From contig CM054180.1 in assembly GCA_028829895.1 (NCBI GenBank), positions 110,448,635-110,512,634 of the forward strand: a DNA stretch of 64,000 nucleotides, read 5' to 3'. A model generated the notes under the pieces. It worked only from the letters and a program-made list of their open reading frames with translations. It was not told the DNA's origin and made no database searches. Position numbers and translations under genes: made by a program. Below, one piece after another: positions 51,181 to 62,765 of this stretch (position 1 is the first letter of the stretch; the number at the start of each line of letters is the position of its first letter). Origin of the DNA: Sinotaia quadrata. Lineage: Eukaryota; Mollusca; Gastropoda; Architaenioglossa; Viviparidae.

Positions 51181-51353
51181 ACTTTTGAATTTAAATTGCT
51201 TAATTGATGTGTGGTAAAATTTTTTGTATAAAAAAGAAAAATAATTAAACACATGTACATACCTACAGCAACGAGCATAATAGCATATATTCATGCTAGA
51301 ACAATTTGCAGCTGCTATTCATTGTCAAATTTAGATTTAATTCTTATCATGTC

Positions 51354-51392
<39 letters not shown>

Positions 51393-51397
51393 ACGAG
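51354..51397. repeat. (GA)n microsatellite
   Basis: GA units with one AA interruption. Confidence 0.95.
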
Positions 51398-52212
51398 AGG
51401 AAGTTATACATATCTAAATCTATTTATCACAACTCCAAATTTATTAAAACCAGTCCTAATTGTGTATAATGCATCTTTCCAGAACAGAGTCCCGGTCAGT
51501 TGTCCAACATAATCATATTTCAATTCGGTATGGTGACAAGACGTGAATTGTATGATAAGTAGCCAAGCTTTGTAGGACACGGGCAGCAGTCTCGTTTAAA
51601 AAGTATTGTTTAACAAAATTCCTGTTGTAATGCTGCCAACAGAACATAGGACTTTGTTAGATCATCACTGTATGCCCCAAAAACAAGTAGATTGTAATTC
51701 TTCAAATGGCATCTAGACAAACATTACCTTGCTTTGTCAAGAGAGGATTTTAAAATGGATTGGGGCGTGCATGCACGCACTTGAACTTCGTTAAATACGT
51801 CATCTTAGTGCTTACTACGTCACACATTTAGCAGTTAAGTAGGAATCTGTTCCAATCTGTTATACTATAGGCACGTCTTGTCTTTCCTACTTCTTGTCTT
51901 TCTTGCATCGATATTTATGCTTGCAACAAGCTCATAAATACCAAGCCGAAATGAAATAAGAGGTTCTTTGTGTTATGTCATTTATGTCTCACGATTAGCT
52001 CTAAATACGATTTTACCTTTAAAAGGAATGCTGAGACCCAAAGATAATTGAAGGTGTATATATTACTGGTTGTAGTGCTGATAACCATCTATTACTAAGC
52101 AATCATACAATGCCTGCTTACAGATAGACAAAAAGTAACAGAAACACTACTCGACACGCCCGCACATACTGAAATAGAGAATATTTATAAACTCATGCAA
52201 ATATGCAAATGC

Positions 52213-52215
<3 letters not shown>
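51398..52215. other. No gene recognised
   Basis: AT-rich unique sequence. Confidence 0.5.
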
Positions 52216-52216
<1 letters not shown>

Positions 52217-52260
<44 letters not shown>

Positions 52261-52274
52261 AGAGAGAGAGAGAT
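52217..52274. repeat. (GA)n microsatellite
   Basis: GA units with two GGGA interruptions. Confidence 0.96.
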
Positions 52275-53496
52275 TCACACATATATAAATGCGCTCACAA
52301 GCAATTATAGAGAGACAGAGGGGGAAAGGTGGTTGCCCAAACAAGGTTATTTGAGTTAAACTAAATTAAATGTACTTGGATGAAATGTTAATAAAGTTAG
52401 ATGATAAGAGCAGAGAGGAAATACATTAATTAAAGTGAGCAACTGGCTCAAAGAGCCTGATGTAAACTTAAATACATTTGTGTTATTTTCCAGTGAATTT
52501 ACAGAAGAAAAATGTTCCTAGGGGATGGAAATAAATTGTCAACAGTCTCATAGGTCCACTCTAACAAACAAACACATATATATAAGTATTAATAAAAAAA
52601 TTGCAATCAGTAAATTTAAAAGAGCAGTAACCAACACATTCTCAAATTCGTCACATATTGACTTCCTGTAGAATATTATTATGTGCATTTAACAAATTAA
52701 AGCAAAATAAAATGGTACTAAACTAAGATCAATGAATCTATTCATCAAGAAAATTAAAATGAATTTATAAAAATAGTACCTATATAAAATGAGTAACATG
52801 TCGGAATAGCTAAACATTCTAAAATATCCCCTTTGCCAGCGTGCAGAACATCATTAATTATATATGTAATGACATTATGAAAACGCATTGTCATCTAACA
52901 AGAGTAAATTTAGTAAAGGTATTTTTGTTGTAGCTAAGGCATAATCTCATAATAGTCCAGGAAAGTTCCACGGACCCAAACTTTCAAAGTGATCTTCAAA
53001 ATAATGACGGTTTGTTTGCAGGAAGGTCTAATCGTGAAATGGACAGGATTTCCCTGGAATGCGAAAACGGTCAAGTGACGTTAAGCTGTCTTGACAGATG
53101 AATGATCCTAACGGCGTATGTATTCGTGCATGTTTCTTAATCTTAAGTCGTTTGTCTTAAGGGGGAATAGTGCGAAGAGAGATTTAAAGGTTTGTTTTAG
53201 CACACTTATTTTTTTACAAAAAGAAGAAAGAAATCACACCAAACGATGCCGTACAGATGAACCAGGCTGAGTGCCACTATATATGTCCGTCACACTTACG
53301 AACAAACGGTTATGATGACGATTCACGTCAGCAATATAAAATGAAACTTTCGCTTCTAGTTAAATCAAGATTTTTATTTCTGTGGGGAATCAGATGAGAG
53401 AGAAATGAAATTTGTTGGCACAAGTACGCCTTTGAGCGATGATAGGGCTTCCGTGACTTGTCTGGAGACAAAATGGGCACACTTTGATCAGTAGTA
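52275..53496. other. No gene recognised
   Basis: About 1.2 kb of AT-rich sequence with no long frame and no clear repeat. Confidence 0.5.
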
Positions 53497-53760
53497 TTTA
53501 CTCTCTACTGCAGAACGGGGACATTATAATGCATTATGAACATGCATAGTCTGTACTGCAGAACGGGGACATTATAATGCATTATGAACATGCATAGTCT
53601 GTACTGCAGAATGGGGACATTATAATGCATTATGAACATGCATAGTCTGTACTGCAGAACGGGGACATTATAATGCACATATACAGTCTATGCCGAAGTA
53701 CAGAGACCTTATAATGCAATGTGAACATACACAGTCTATACCGAAGAGCAGAATCTTTCT
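53497..53760. repeat. 48-bp minisatellite, about 5 copies
   Basis: The unit contains CTGTACTGCAGAACGGGGAC, ATTATAATGCATTATGAACA and TGCATAG. The first three copies are nearly identical; the last two are shortened and diverged. Confidence 0.95.
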
Positions 53761-53884
53761 AATTCATTGTGGAGCACATATTCGTGTGATTTAAAATAAG
53801 AAGAAAGAAATATTTTTGAAAATCTGAGTCGAAACATATTTGTTTTACTTTCACTTGATTTAAATATATTATTAGTAACCTTAT

Positions 53885-54105
53885 TACATTCTCCATGCCA
53901 GCTACTAGTAAACTATATATTCCCCATGCCAGTTACTAGTAAACTATATATTCCCCATGCCAGTTACTAGTAAACTATATATTCCCCATGCCAGTTACTA
54001 GTAAACTATATATTCCCCATGCCAGTTACTAGTAAACTATATATTCCCCATGCCAGTTACTAGTAAATTATATATTCCCCATGCCAGTCACTAGTAAACT
54101 ATATA
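53885..54105. repeat. 31-bp minisatellite, 7 copies
   Basis: The unit is ATTCCCCATGCCAGTTACTA plus GTAAACTATAT. Central units are identical; edge units differ by one or two bases. Confidence 0.97.
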
Positions 54106-54169
54106 TGCATGCGGACACAGTTAAGTAGAAAGTAATCAACACTAGTAGAAATTGTAGAAGCAATAGCAA

Positions 54170-54204
54170 TTAGATAGATAGATAGATAGATAGGATAGAT
54201 AGAT
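54170..54204. repeat. (GATA)n microsatellite
   Basis: Short GATA run with one GGATA interruption. Confidence 0.9.
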
Positions 54205-54246
54205 CTTTAAATAGTAGTTCTGATTTTAAATTGCCTATTGGGTTCA

Positions 54247-54570
<324 letters not shown>

Positions 54571-55477
54571 TTAAAATTAATTCATTCTTTCCCTTGTATT
54601 CTTCTTCTTCGTCCTTGGAAATATTACAAACACTCCGAATATATGTGCATGCAGGCCGGCTATAAAATCTGAAACACTCTCACACGCAATGAAAACACTC
54701 ATATTTATGCAACTCCTCAATACAAATACTCATATGTATGCAACTCCTGAAAAACAAGCAAAATATGAAAAACCGAAAACAACATCAAGTAAATGCAACC
54801 GCACAAAGTATGCCGCTGGACCGCCTACAGAATAAAACAAACAAACAAACAGAATAAAACAAAAACAAGCTTGCAGGTTTTATGTCGTGGCAGAAAATGT
54901 GGGTTATTTTTTTTACACGTTTTGAGTATCCTAAACCTGTGTGTGGGCAGGATAGTGTGCGCTTGTGTTCTACACGTGACTGAAGGACTGATCTGATGGA
55001 ATAATGCACTAAAATACTGTGTCGACAACCTTTACGTCACGTCCCCTTATGCTACACGTCACTGTACGTTACTTTACATTTACCGCTTGTTAAGGCTGAA
55101 TTAGATATTCGTGTGTTGTGTATCACTTTCATCTTGCATCACCATATTAATATATTTGCGGACAATTATTACTATTATTTTTTTTTCTCTCTCTCTCTTT
55201 CTCTCTGTCTTGAGTTTGTGTCAGAATGTCACTCCTCAAATTGTTTGCCGCTGCCAGTCAGTCTGTCTTCATGTTTGTTTCTCTCCTTATTCCTTTCTCG
55301 CATTGCGAAATCTTTCTGTAAGTCTGGTCTCTCTGTCTCCAGTAATAATTTGATGTGACATGGTTTGGCATTTGTCAATGAGTTTGGTGTATTGATAATC
55401 TATCAATATTTTGTAACTCATTCAACAAAGTTGATCTTTTAAAAAGTTAATATAACTGTTTTCTTTACCAGTTCATT
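54571..55477. other. No gene recognised; CT tract near 55180
   Basis: AT-rich sequence with a TTTTTTTTCTCTCTCTCT tract. Short overlapping frames have no known homology. Confidence 0.5.
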
Positions 55478-55478
55478 A

Positions 55479-55479
<1 letters not shown>

Positions 55480-55527
<48 letters not shown>
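55480..55527. repeat. (ATCT)n microsatellite
   Basis: About 12 ATCT units. Confidence 0.97.
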
Positions 55528-55673
55528 CATGCTGTCAAATACGCTTCTCTGTCCTGATAGCTGAATCTAGTTGATAAAGTTTGCTAAAGTACACTCAATA
55601 ATAAATATCATCCTTTCAAGATTATTATCGTTATTATTATTGAGATCGACATCAAATTAATTCAAAGAGGTGC

Positions 55674-55857
55674 AAGAATGAGAGATATAAAGCCGTATGT
55701 GAAATATGTTGTTTGAAAAGAATGAGAGATATAAAGCCGTGTGTGAAATATGTTGTATGAAAAGAATGAGAGATATAAAGCCGTATGTGAAATATGTTGT
55801 TTGAAAAGAATGAGAGATATAAACCCGTATGTGAAATATGTTGTATGAAAAGAAAAC
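55674..55857. repeat. 44-bp minisatellite, 4 copies
   Basis: The unit is AAGAATGAGAGATATAAAGC plus CGTATGTGAAATATGTTGT and TTGAA. First two starts, 55674 and 55718, are 44 bp apart. Confidence 0.96.
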
Positions 55858-56611
55858 ACAAAAGTGTAACTAGCTTTTAAAATTGATAACAGTTTTAAAA
55901 CTGGTTCTTCTTGAACAAAAATTTTACTACATTTGTTTATTATATTTATTATATAACAATAATATGTATCAGGGCCCTATAGTTTGAATATGTTTCCTTT
56001 ATGTGTTAAAAATGCGTCAGACTCGCGGTATAACTGACCTATTCGTGTGTATGTGTTGTTCAAATATTTCAGAGAAAAATACATGATGACAACTTCGATG
56101 GGGTAAAAACTGTCTTTAAAACTGACACAGAAATACTAGTGCATGTAGATTACGGCAAATCACTCCCGACACTCATCGAGTGTAGTGAAAGTTTACAGAA
56201 AAAGAAAAATGATCACAAATCAGGAATTCATAAGACTGTCAACAAGCGGAATCTACTCTTAGGCCAAAGGTCATTATTTGGGGGAAAAAATCACAATAAG
56301 AGTCACCTTCTCAGTTGCTGGACTACTGCGGACTTAATTTTGTGCAGTTTATTAAAGACGAGTTGAACTTAATTTTATTTGTTATTTTTCTCTTACTCTT
56401 ATAACGTGTGTATGTACAAACAAATAAGGTTTTATTTTAAAAAAAATCACAATTAGCCGTCACCCAAGAGAGGAAATCTACCAAAGACCGAGGTCAGAGG
56501 TGAAAACTGCGAAAATTGCATTTACAAGTAGTCGCAGGGGATGGATGTCCAGTGACACAATGCGATTGAAAAGTGATAATAAAAAGTTGAAAGATAATAA
56601 ACAATACTCAC
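55858..56611 (-). other. Presumed first intron of the Prrx-type gene, proximal part
   Basis: Begins on the minus strand with the GTGAGTAT donor at 56611. No acceptor plus homeodomain-like exon was found from here down to position 1 by scanning for reverse-complement codings of WFQNRR, YPDAF and NRTTF. The intron assignment of everything to the left is therefore an inference. Confidence 0.55.
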
Positions 56612-57077
56612 TGGTTACATTGCTGTTATTATTGGCGTCGTTTATTCTGTCCGATATGTGAAGGTCTTCCGGGCTGCTCCCTTGAGGGGTGGGGGGCCCG
56701 CTGGACATCCCCCCAAGCGAACACTGTGGAGGCTGTAGAGGCACGTGCATGCCCAAGGTCGGCGTACCCTGCGGCGCGTGTCCTTGCACCCGCCCATGAG
56801 ACAGCGGGTGCGAGACATGGCTGTTGGCATGCGGGTGAGAGTCTACGTTGGCATACATGGCGCAGTTTTCACCGGGTAGATCCTGCAAGTCTAGAATATG
56901 GTTCACGGAGAAATTCGCCCTGCTGCTTTGAAGTGCAGCCTGAAAATCCTGCAATTTTTCCTCTAAATCGGGGTCAGGCGTATACGGGGTAGCTGCGGGA
57001 TCGTGACGGTAAGACAGGTGACTGCGATGATGGAGTTGAACTCTAGCGCTGGCGGCCGTCAAACCGTAGCTGCTCAT
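56612..57077 (-). CDS. prrx: Paired-related homeobox (Prrx-type) transcription factor, first coding exon
   Basis: Encodes 155 residues plus one base of the next codon (phase 1). Residues 56-64 read FSVNHILDL, preceded by N, close to the N-terminal motif of vertebrate PRRX1/PRRX2. Around residues 124-134 SSGPPTPQG resembles the Ser-Gly-Thr-Pro-rich stretch that precedes the PRRX homeodomain. Residues 81-104 are His-rich. The homeodomain and C-terminus are not here. An in-frame TGA 30 bases upstream of the ATG (57105-57107) and a purine at -3 support this start. The exon ends at a consensus donor, GTGAGTAT; reading on gives low-complexity intronic residues. It is GC-richer than its surroundings. 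PRRX proteins are nuclear homeodomain factors of mesenchyme and skeletal tissue in vertebrates; the role in this organism is not shown by sequence. Another paired-like homeobox gene is the main alternative. Confidence 0.8.
56886..56912 (-). other. PRRX-like N-terminal motif within the exon
   Basis: Codes for FSVNHILDL (residues 56-64). In paired-class homeobox proteins a short octapeptide-like motif before the homeodomain often mediates co-repressor contacts. The Phe-Ser-Val, His and Leu-Asp-Leu residues match the PRRX version. This motif is the main reason for the family call. Confidence 0.75.
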
Positions 57078-59964
57078 TTCTAAAGAGCCCTCTCCCCAAA
57101 AGGCTCACAAGTTTAACGAGAAATAAAATGACCTCATCGACACAGCTAAAGATGAATTCAGGTTTAAGTTTCCGACGTAATGTTTCCCACTGAAAATATT
57201 AGTAGTGATTATATATATATGTGTGTGTTGTGTGTGTGTGTTTGAGCTTTCGCACATTAAAACATCGTCGATATACAGTCGATGATCTCGAAGAAGGCCA
57301 GCACAAACTTATCACAAACTTGCAAGGGAGTATGCAACTTGGAAAATGTTAGTGCTTTGCATAGAATGTGAAAATAGATTTCAAGGCGAAATCACAAACT
57401 TAGGCAAACAACGATCTCAGTTCAGCAGTAAAGTAGCAAAACCTGTCGATTGTGAATATAATAAAAACAGTCTCCAAACTGATAGGAAGTTTCGTTTCTA
57501 CTTCTGTAAATATCTTTAATCGTTGATCCCGGAGATCAAGTTTGGAAAATCCCTGATCATGAATAAAACAGCTTAACAGTATAATATAGTGAACCTTGTC
57601 GTGAACGAAGATTTAAAACGAAATAGCAGATTAATTTACATTCACAGGTGTTGCGTATAGAAAAAAAAACGAGGTAAACTTTCAATGATTTGGATAATTA
57701 AAAGCATTGATCCATTCCTCGTAAAAGGTGATTGTCACATGCATGTGGATTATATTACAGTTTAAGAGACAATACGAAGGTATTTGTTATCTCAAGTACG
57801 CTTCCTGTCAATATCTCAAAGTACGCTTCCTGTCAACATACGCTTTCCTCATTAGTCTGCGAGAAACATTTGTGGTGAAGACATTTTCACTGCTAAATAT
57901 GTCTTTCAAACGATCGCATGTCTTGTTATGTCTTTAAAATGACTGTAATTCCAACGAGCAGAATCAGCCCGACTCGGATTCTTATTTTCGACATTGAAAT
58001 CAGAACTAACTAATTCAAGTGACTACTCTTATCTGACAAAGTTGTTCAGCTACATCGAGCGAAGCTACAAAACTTTCATCCACAGAAAGACCAGTCACAT
58101 CTACTTAAATTTATTGTAGAATTTTTCTTCACTGGCAAAGCCAACGTGACATGTTGTTTGACTGCGGTTATCTTTTCCTTTATCGAGTGCAAGGGAACGA
58201 TACGATATCTAGTAACTCACACTCTCCGCACTTGCGCGTTTTTTGTTTCTTCTCTTTGTAACTATTCTTTAGTCTGCAGAAAGGAAGAAAAGAAGAAAAC
58301 ACGTGGTCTGTTTGTTACGTTTTCGCTTCCTCCCCTTCCTTCAGTACTCCTTTTGTGCGTGGGGTGGGGGAAGAGGAAACAATGACACTGGCAGTTATCT
58401 TGAAATATTCTTCTTTTAAAAAAAAATATAACCTCCCGACGATGTGTACTTTCTAACACCACTTGTGAATGTTCGCTGTTACTTAGAGGAATGGACGATG
58501 TTTTCACCTCAACTGTAATGACACAGCACACGACTTCGGCTCATCTTCAAGCCGGAGCTCTGATGCGGGCAAAAACAAGGGTTCGTGGTCGCGTGAAAAT
58601 AAAGGCGAATATTCAGACTCAACAGAAAGGGAAATTGATACATTGAAAAGTGATACTCGTCGGTAAGAAACTCACGCTCCTACTTCCCTGCAAGCCAACA
58701 GAATTTCCCATGAGGGTTCTGCGAGCTTGCATCTTGCGGCATCTTCTTCCGTGTAGTCTCTGTATGCCTGGTGGTCTGAAAACATGGAGTGGGGGGGGGG
58801 AGTGGAGAAAGAGAGAGAATGGGCAATGCGCTGGTGGGGTTGAGAAAGGAGGAGGTAAGGGAAAGGCAAATGCATCCTCTGAGTGACAGGTGTGAGGGAC
58901 ACACTCTTCCAATCCGGTAACGTCTGGTAGAGGTGAGGTACCACCTCTGCTGCCTGAAGAGCTCCATGCAATGGAGAGAGGAGTGTACCTGTCTGGCAGA
59001 AACACCTTCCCGAAGCTGCGCATGCAGTGTCCCACTACCAACCTCCCTCCAGTCGCAAACCTGTGTTTCTGAGTATAGAACTATGACCAAACTGTGTCGT
59101 CATGGAACGCTGAGGCCGTTTCTTATGCACCCGACTGCCGACTGATGAAGATGTCTGAGACTACTTGGGCTTGATTGGTTTTGCCTAGTTTAACGTACCG
59201 GTGAACGATGCAAATATCCAAAAGGCTGTTAGCACTTAGTTTAGACGGTTTAACAGCCGTAAAAGAATATTAAGGTAATAATGGTCAGATGACTGACGAC
59301 ACAAGTAAGGGATTGACACTGGCATGAATGATTTATGACTATACTTTTGTTGTTAATCAGATTTTGCCATGGACAAATGAATGAATGTCTGTTTATTTCA
59401 TAAATTCAATGTATTATTTTTTAAAACTTTATTTTAATTTAAATATAAATGAAATATCACGGAAGACTTGAAGCTAGTCAAGACATACAATCGAAATCAG
59501 AATTAACTCAATTCCTAGAGAAGTAAAATCTATATCGCATCAACTACCCATGACAGAGAAAAAGTTTATACAGGTAGGATTGTTCATTGGTACACTTCAT
59601 GTAATTTAAAATTCATACTTAATTACTGAGACAGCAGTGTTCGAGAAACGTATGTGAACAGCGTTAAGCAAGCTTCAAAGAAAGCCATGTATCAGCTATA
59701 CAAAATAGACATACAACATTATTACCTTATTAATCTTACCATACTTGGCAATGTTCTCCTTACAATAACAGTTAACAATTTCACTTATGCCTCATATTGC
59801 AATATCCATATTATTGCAATTAAAATTGATTTAATTAGAGCCTAAGCCTTAAATACGTCAAATCACAGTATCTAATTTTGTGAACCTGCAGTTCTACTGT
59901 CACAGCAATTACAACATCTACAATCACAGTCTGACATTGTGAACAACACTTTTATTCTAGTCTT
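57078..59964. other. Upstream of the Prrx-type exon: presumed 5'UTR, promoter or intergenic DNA
   Basis: The exon must extend into 5'UTR on its right, but its 5' end is not visible. A TA/GT tract lies at 57208-57241. A GC-richer patch at 58300-59100 holds three overlapping frames of 99-140 codons on the minus strand and others on plus, none recognisable. It also has a G run at about 58791-58801. It could be an upstream regulatory or noncoding-exon region, which I cannot tell. Confidence 0.4.
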
Positions 59965-60175
59965 ACATCATTTTCAACCTACTCTTCCACCTAAAATCAG
60001 TTTACAATACATCAGGAAGTCTAGCACATTCTCCACTTGAGTTGTTTACTCCAACTCTTGGCACTTAAAAAAAAATCATCATAAGCAGTGCCAAAGGTCG
60101 GGTCACTTTGACATTTAAGAATTTGTATAATTATTACTTATAGAAATAGGGATAGGCAAATTTAATCTGCCAAAG
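59965..60175 (+). repeat. Dispersed repeat, copy C
   Basis: Shares AGGAAGTCTAGCACATTC, TTTACTCCAACTCTTGGCAC, CATCATAAGCAGTGCCAAAG, GGTCGGGTCACTTTGACATT and GAAATAGGGATAGGCAAATT with copies A and B, in the same orientation. A minisatellite starts about 50 bp to its right. Confidence 0.8.
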
Positions 60176-60227
60176 CTACTTTTACATTATTTTATAAAGG
60201 ATGAAATGGCATCACTTCATGACGGTG

Positions 60228-60345
60228 TCTTATTAAACTGGCGCTAGTTGTAAATGTGTCTAACTAAACTGTCACCACTTCTGAAGGTATCTTACTAAAT
60301 TGGCACCACTTTTGAAGGTATATTACTAAATTGGCAGCATTCTCT
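60228..60345. repeat. 32-bp minisatellite, about 3-4 copies
   Basis: Units contain CTAAATTGGCACCACTT and TGAAGGTATCTTA with substitutions. Confidence 0.8.
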
Positions 60346-60394
60346 ACTATTAGTCTGACTAAACTGCATCACCTAACAATGTTATTTTTTCAGC

Positions 60395-60605
60395 ACTTTA
60401 GCTATTTACAGTGTTAAGATTACAGCACTTTATGCTATTTAACTTAAAACACTTTACAACACTTTACGCTATTTAACTTAAAACACTTTACAGTGTTAAG
60501 ATTATATCACTTTATGCTATTTAACCTAAAACACTTTGCAGTGTTAAGATTACATCACTTTACGCTATTTAACTTAAAACACTTTACAGTGTTAAGATTA
60601 CAGCA
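60395..60605. repeat. 48-60-bp minisatellite, about 4 copies
   Basis: Copies contain GTGTTAAGATTACAGCACTT, TATGCTATTTAACTTAAAAC and ACTTTACA, with one partial internal duplication near 60450. Confidence 0.92.
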
Positions 60606-61012
60606 CTGATCTAATTAGATGATTAAACATATCAAAAATTAGTCAGTTCTCTTTAGAGTTTTAATCTTACATCATGTTCACTGTTAGTCTAAAACACTTT
60701 AAATATTTATCGATATCATTAGTCTATGAGAGAAAAAAGAAAAGATAAAACAGGAGAAGACCCCCCCCCCACACACACACACACACTGAAAGCTTTGACT
60801 ATAATACGTAATAAGATACTTCAGCTTAACAATTTATGTATGTGGAAATTGAGTTTATTAACATTGATGCTACATTGTCGATCAACTTTACTCATGTTTA
60901 TTTCAGCATTGCTTCACTATAGAACTAATTGACTCCGCCTCTAGTGTTCTTACATGATTAAATAGCATGATATCTTTATTCTACAAACAATCATCTAAAA
61001 GCATTAATCATC
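60606..61012. other. Spacer with C run and CA tract
   Basis: ACCCCCCCCCCACACACACA lies at about 60760-60785. No gene recognised. Confidence 0.6.
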
Positions 61013-61205
61013 TGTATCTCCAAAATGTATTCCTACATCGTCTGTATCTCCAGATTGTATTCCTACATCGTCTGTATCTCCAAAATGCATTCCTACATCG
61101 TCTGTATCTCCAAATTGTATTCCTACATCGTCTGTATCTCCAAAATGCATTCCTACATCGTCTGTATCTCCAAATTGTATTTCTACATCGTCTGTATCTC
61201 CAATA
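61013..61205. repeat. 30-bp minisatellite, 6 copies
   Basis: The unit is TCTGTATCTCCAAAATGCAT plus TCCTACATCG. AATGCAT and ATTGTAT subtypes alternate, giving 60-bp dimers. Frames stay open on both strands because 30 is a multiple of three. Confidence 0.96.
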
Positions 61206-61880
61206 TTACTAATGTATTTGTTAGCATTCCTTTTCAGATGCTCAATGTTTACACTTTTCTTTTCTACTTTAAATACTGTCACAAGTGTTTAATTCATGTT
61301 CACTAGTGTTTAATGTTGCCAATATTCACTTCTTCAGTGCTTTGTTATTATTGAATTTGTTGTGTTCACTTCACCACTATACATGATATGAGCAGAAGAC
61401 CTGATCACCTGTTAATAATATTCAAGTAATGTGATACGGTAAGGAGACACTTTTAATTATTGTTTTATATGTCTGTGGACTGAATGCTCGATAGCGCAAG
61501 AAGACATTGTAGTATCTACAACAGACGTTTCGGTTACACGATATCTGCATAAAGCATTTAACGGATGTAAGCAATGAAAATAAGATATTTAACACCGATC
61601 CTACATTGATATAAGAACTTTAAATTGCATCATTAAGTAAGACGTGTACATTCATCAACTTCTGTAATGATACTTTCAAATAACACGATATATAACGACA
61701 TTTTAGTGATACATTTATTATATGATATTGAGTTATCAATGTCAGTAATCCTGCGTTATAGACCGTTAAATGATCTTTTTCAAACCTTAATAAATACTTA
61801 TGAGAGATTTCAAAGATGCACTAGTCATCTGTAATGGATCCTTGAATAGTACAATAATTGTTTGTTATACAACTTTCAGA
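61206..61880. other. No gene; possible second hammerhead-like remnant at 61507-61550 (minus)
   Basis: On the minus strand GAAAC lies at 61527-61531 and is followed by a perfect hairpin, TTGTAG-loop-CTACAA (61507-61521). Upstream sequence GCAGATATCGTGTAACC could be a decayed core. Evidence is weak; the surrounding AT-rich sequence has no gene. Confidence 0.3.
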
Positions 61881-62090
61881 TAATTCAAGAAATATTTATT
61901 AGAGACATTTCACTGACAAAAATAATTCAAGAAATATTTATTAGAGACATTTCACTGACAAAAATAATTCAAGAAATATTTATTAGAGAATTTCACTGAC
62001 AAAAAATAATTCAAGAAATATCCATTAGAGACATTTCATGACAAAAAATAATTCAAGAAATGTAGAGACATTTCACTGACAAAAATAATT
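61881..62090. repeat. 42-bp minisatellite, 5 copies
   Basis: The unit is AATTCAAGAAATATTTATTA plus GAGACATTTCACTGACAAAA AT. Later copies carry small deletions. Confidence 0.95.
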
Positions 62091-62109
62091 TTGGATATAA
62101 ACCTTTCAG

Positions 62110-62240
62110 TTTTATCATTATCTGTTATAAATCTTCAAATGATGCAATAATTATCTGTTGTAAAACTGTAAGTGATACAGTCTTTATCTGTTACAAACCT
62201 TCAAATGATGCAATAATTATCTGTTACAGACTTTTCAATG
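62110..62240. repeat. Short minisatellite, about 4 diverged copies
   Basis: Copies contain TATCTGTTACAAACCTTCAA and ATGATGCAATAAT, spaced about 30-35 bp. Confidence 0.82.
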
Positions 62241-62439
62241 AGAGGAAATATGTGAAGTGTTTCAAAACTACAGGATGCTTTTTTTTTTAAAGCTCTCTGA
62301 CATATGACATTGAATAATAAGAAAGTTATAGAAGACGTTTGACTGACATAACATGTTTTATAAGATTATACATGATATGACAATTAAAGGAGATCTTGCA
62401 GTAATACATTCATGACAAATCGTTGAACGATGCGCTATT

Positions 62440-62765
62440 TACAGGATGTCCTTCGAATGATACTATATGCATAGAAAGTCCTTCGCTTCAAATTATAATT
62501 ACAGAAGGTCCTTCGAATGACAGACTATGTACAGAAGGCCCTGCGAATGACTCTGTATGTATAGAACGTCCTTCAAATTATACAGTGTGTACCGAAGGTC
62601 CTTAGAATAATACACTATGTACAGGTCTTTCGAATGAAGCAATATATACAGAATGTATTTTGAATGACAACAGTATGTACACAATGTCCTTCGAATGATA
62701 CTATATATACAGAAGGACCTTCGAATAGTCCTAAATGTATAGAAGAGATCTTTGAATGGTTTGAT
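62440..62765. repeat. 29-30-bp minisatellite, about 11 copies
   Basis: The unit is GTCCTTCGAATGATACTATA plus TGTACAGAAG. Copies diverge moderately. The short frames on both strands read the repeat. Confidence 0.92.

Noticed and set aside
58619..59090. Minus-strand frames of 136-140 codons upstream of the Prrx exon
   Set aside because: They overlap each other and plus-strand frames in GC-richer low-complexity DNA. No family was recognised.
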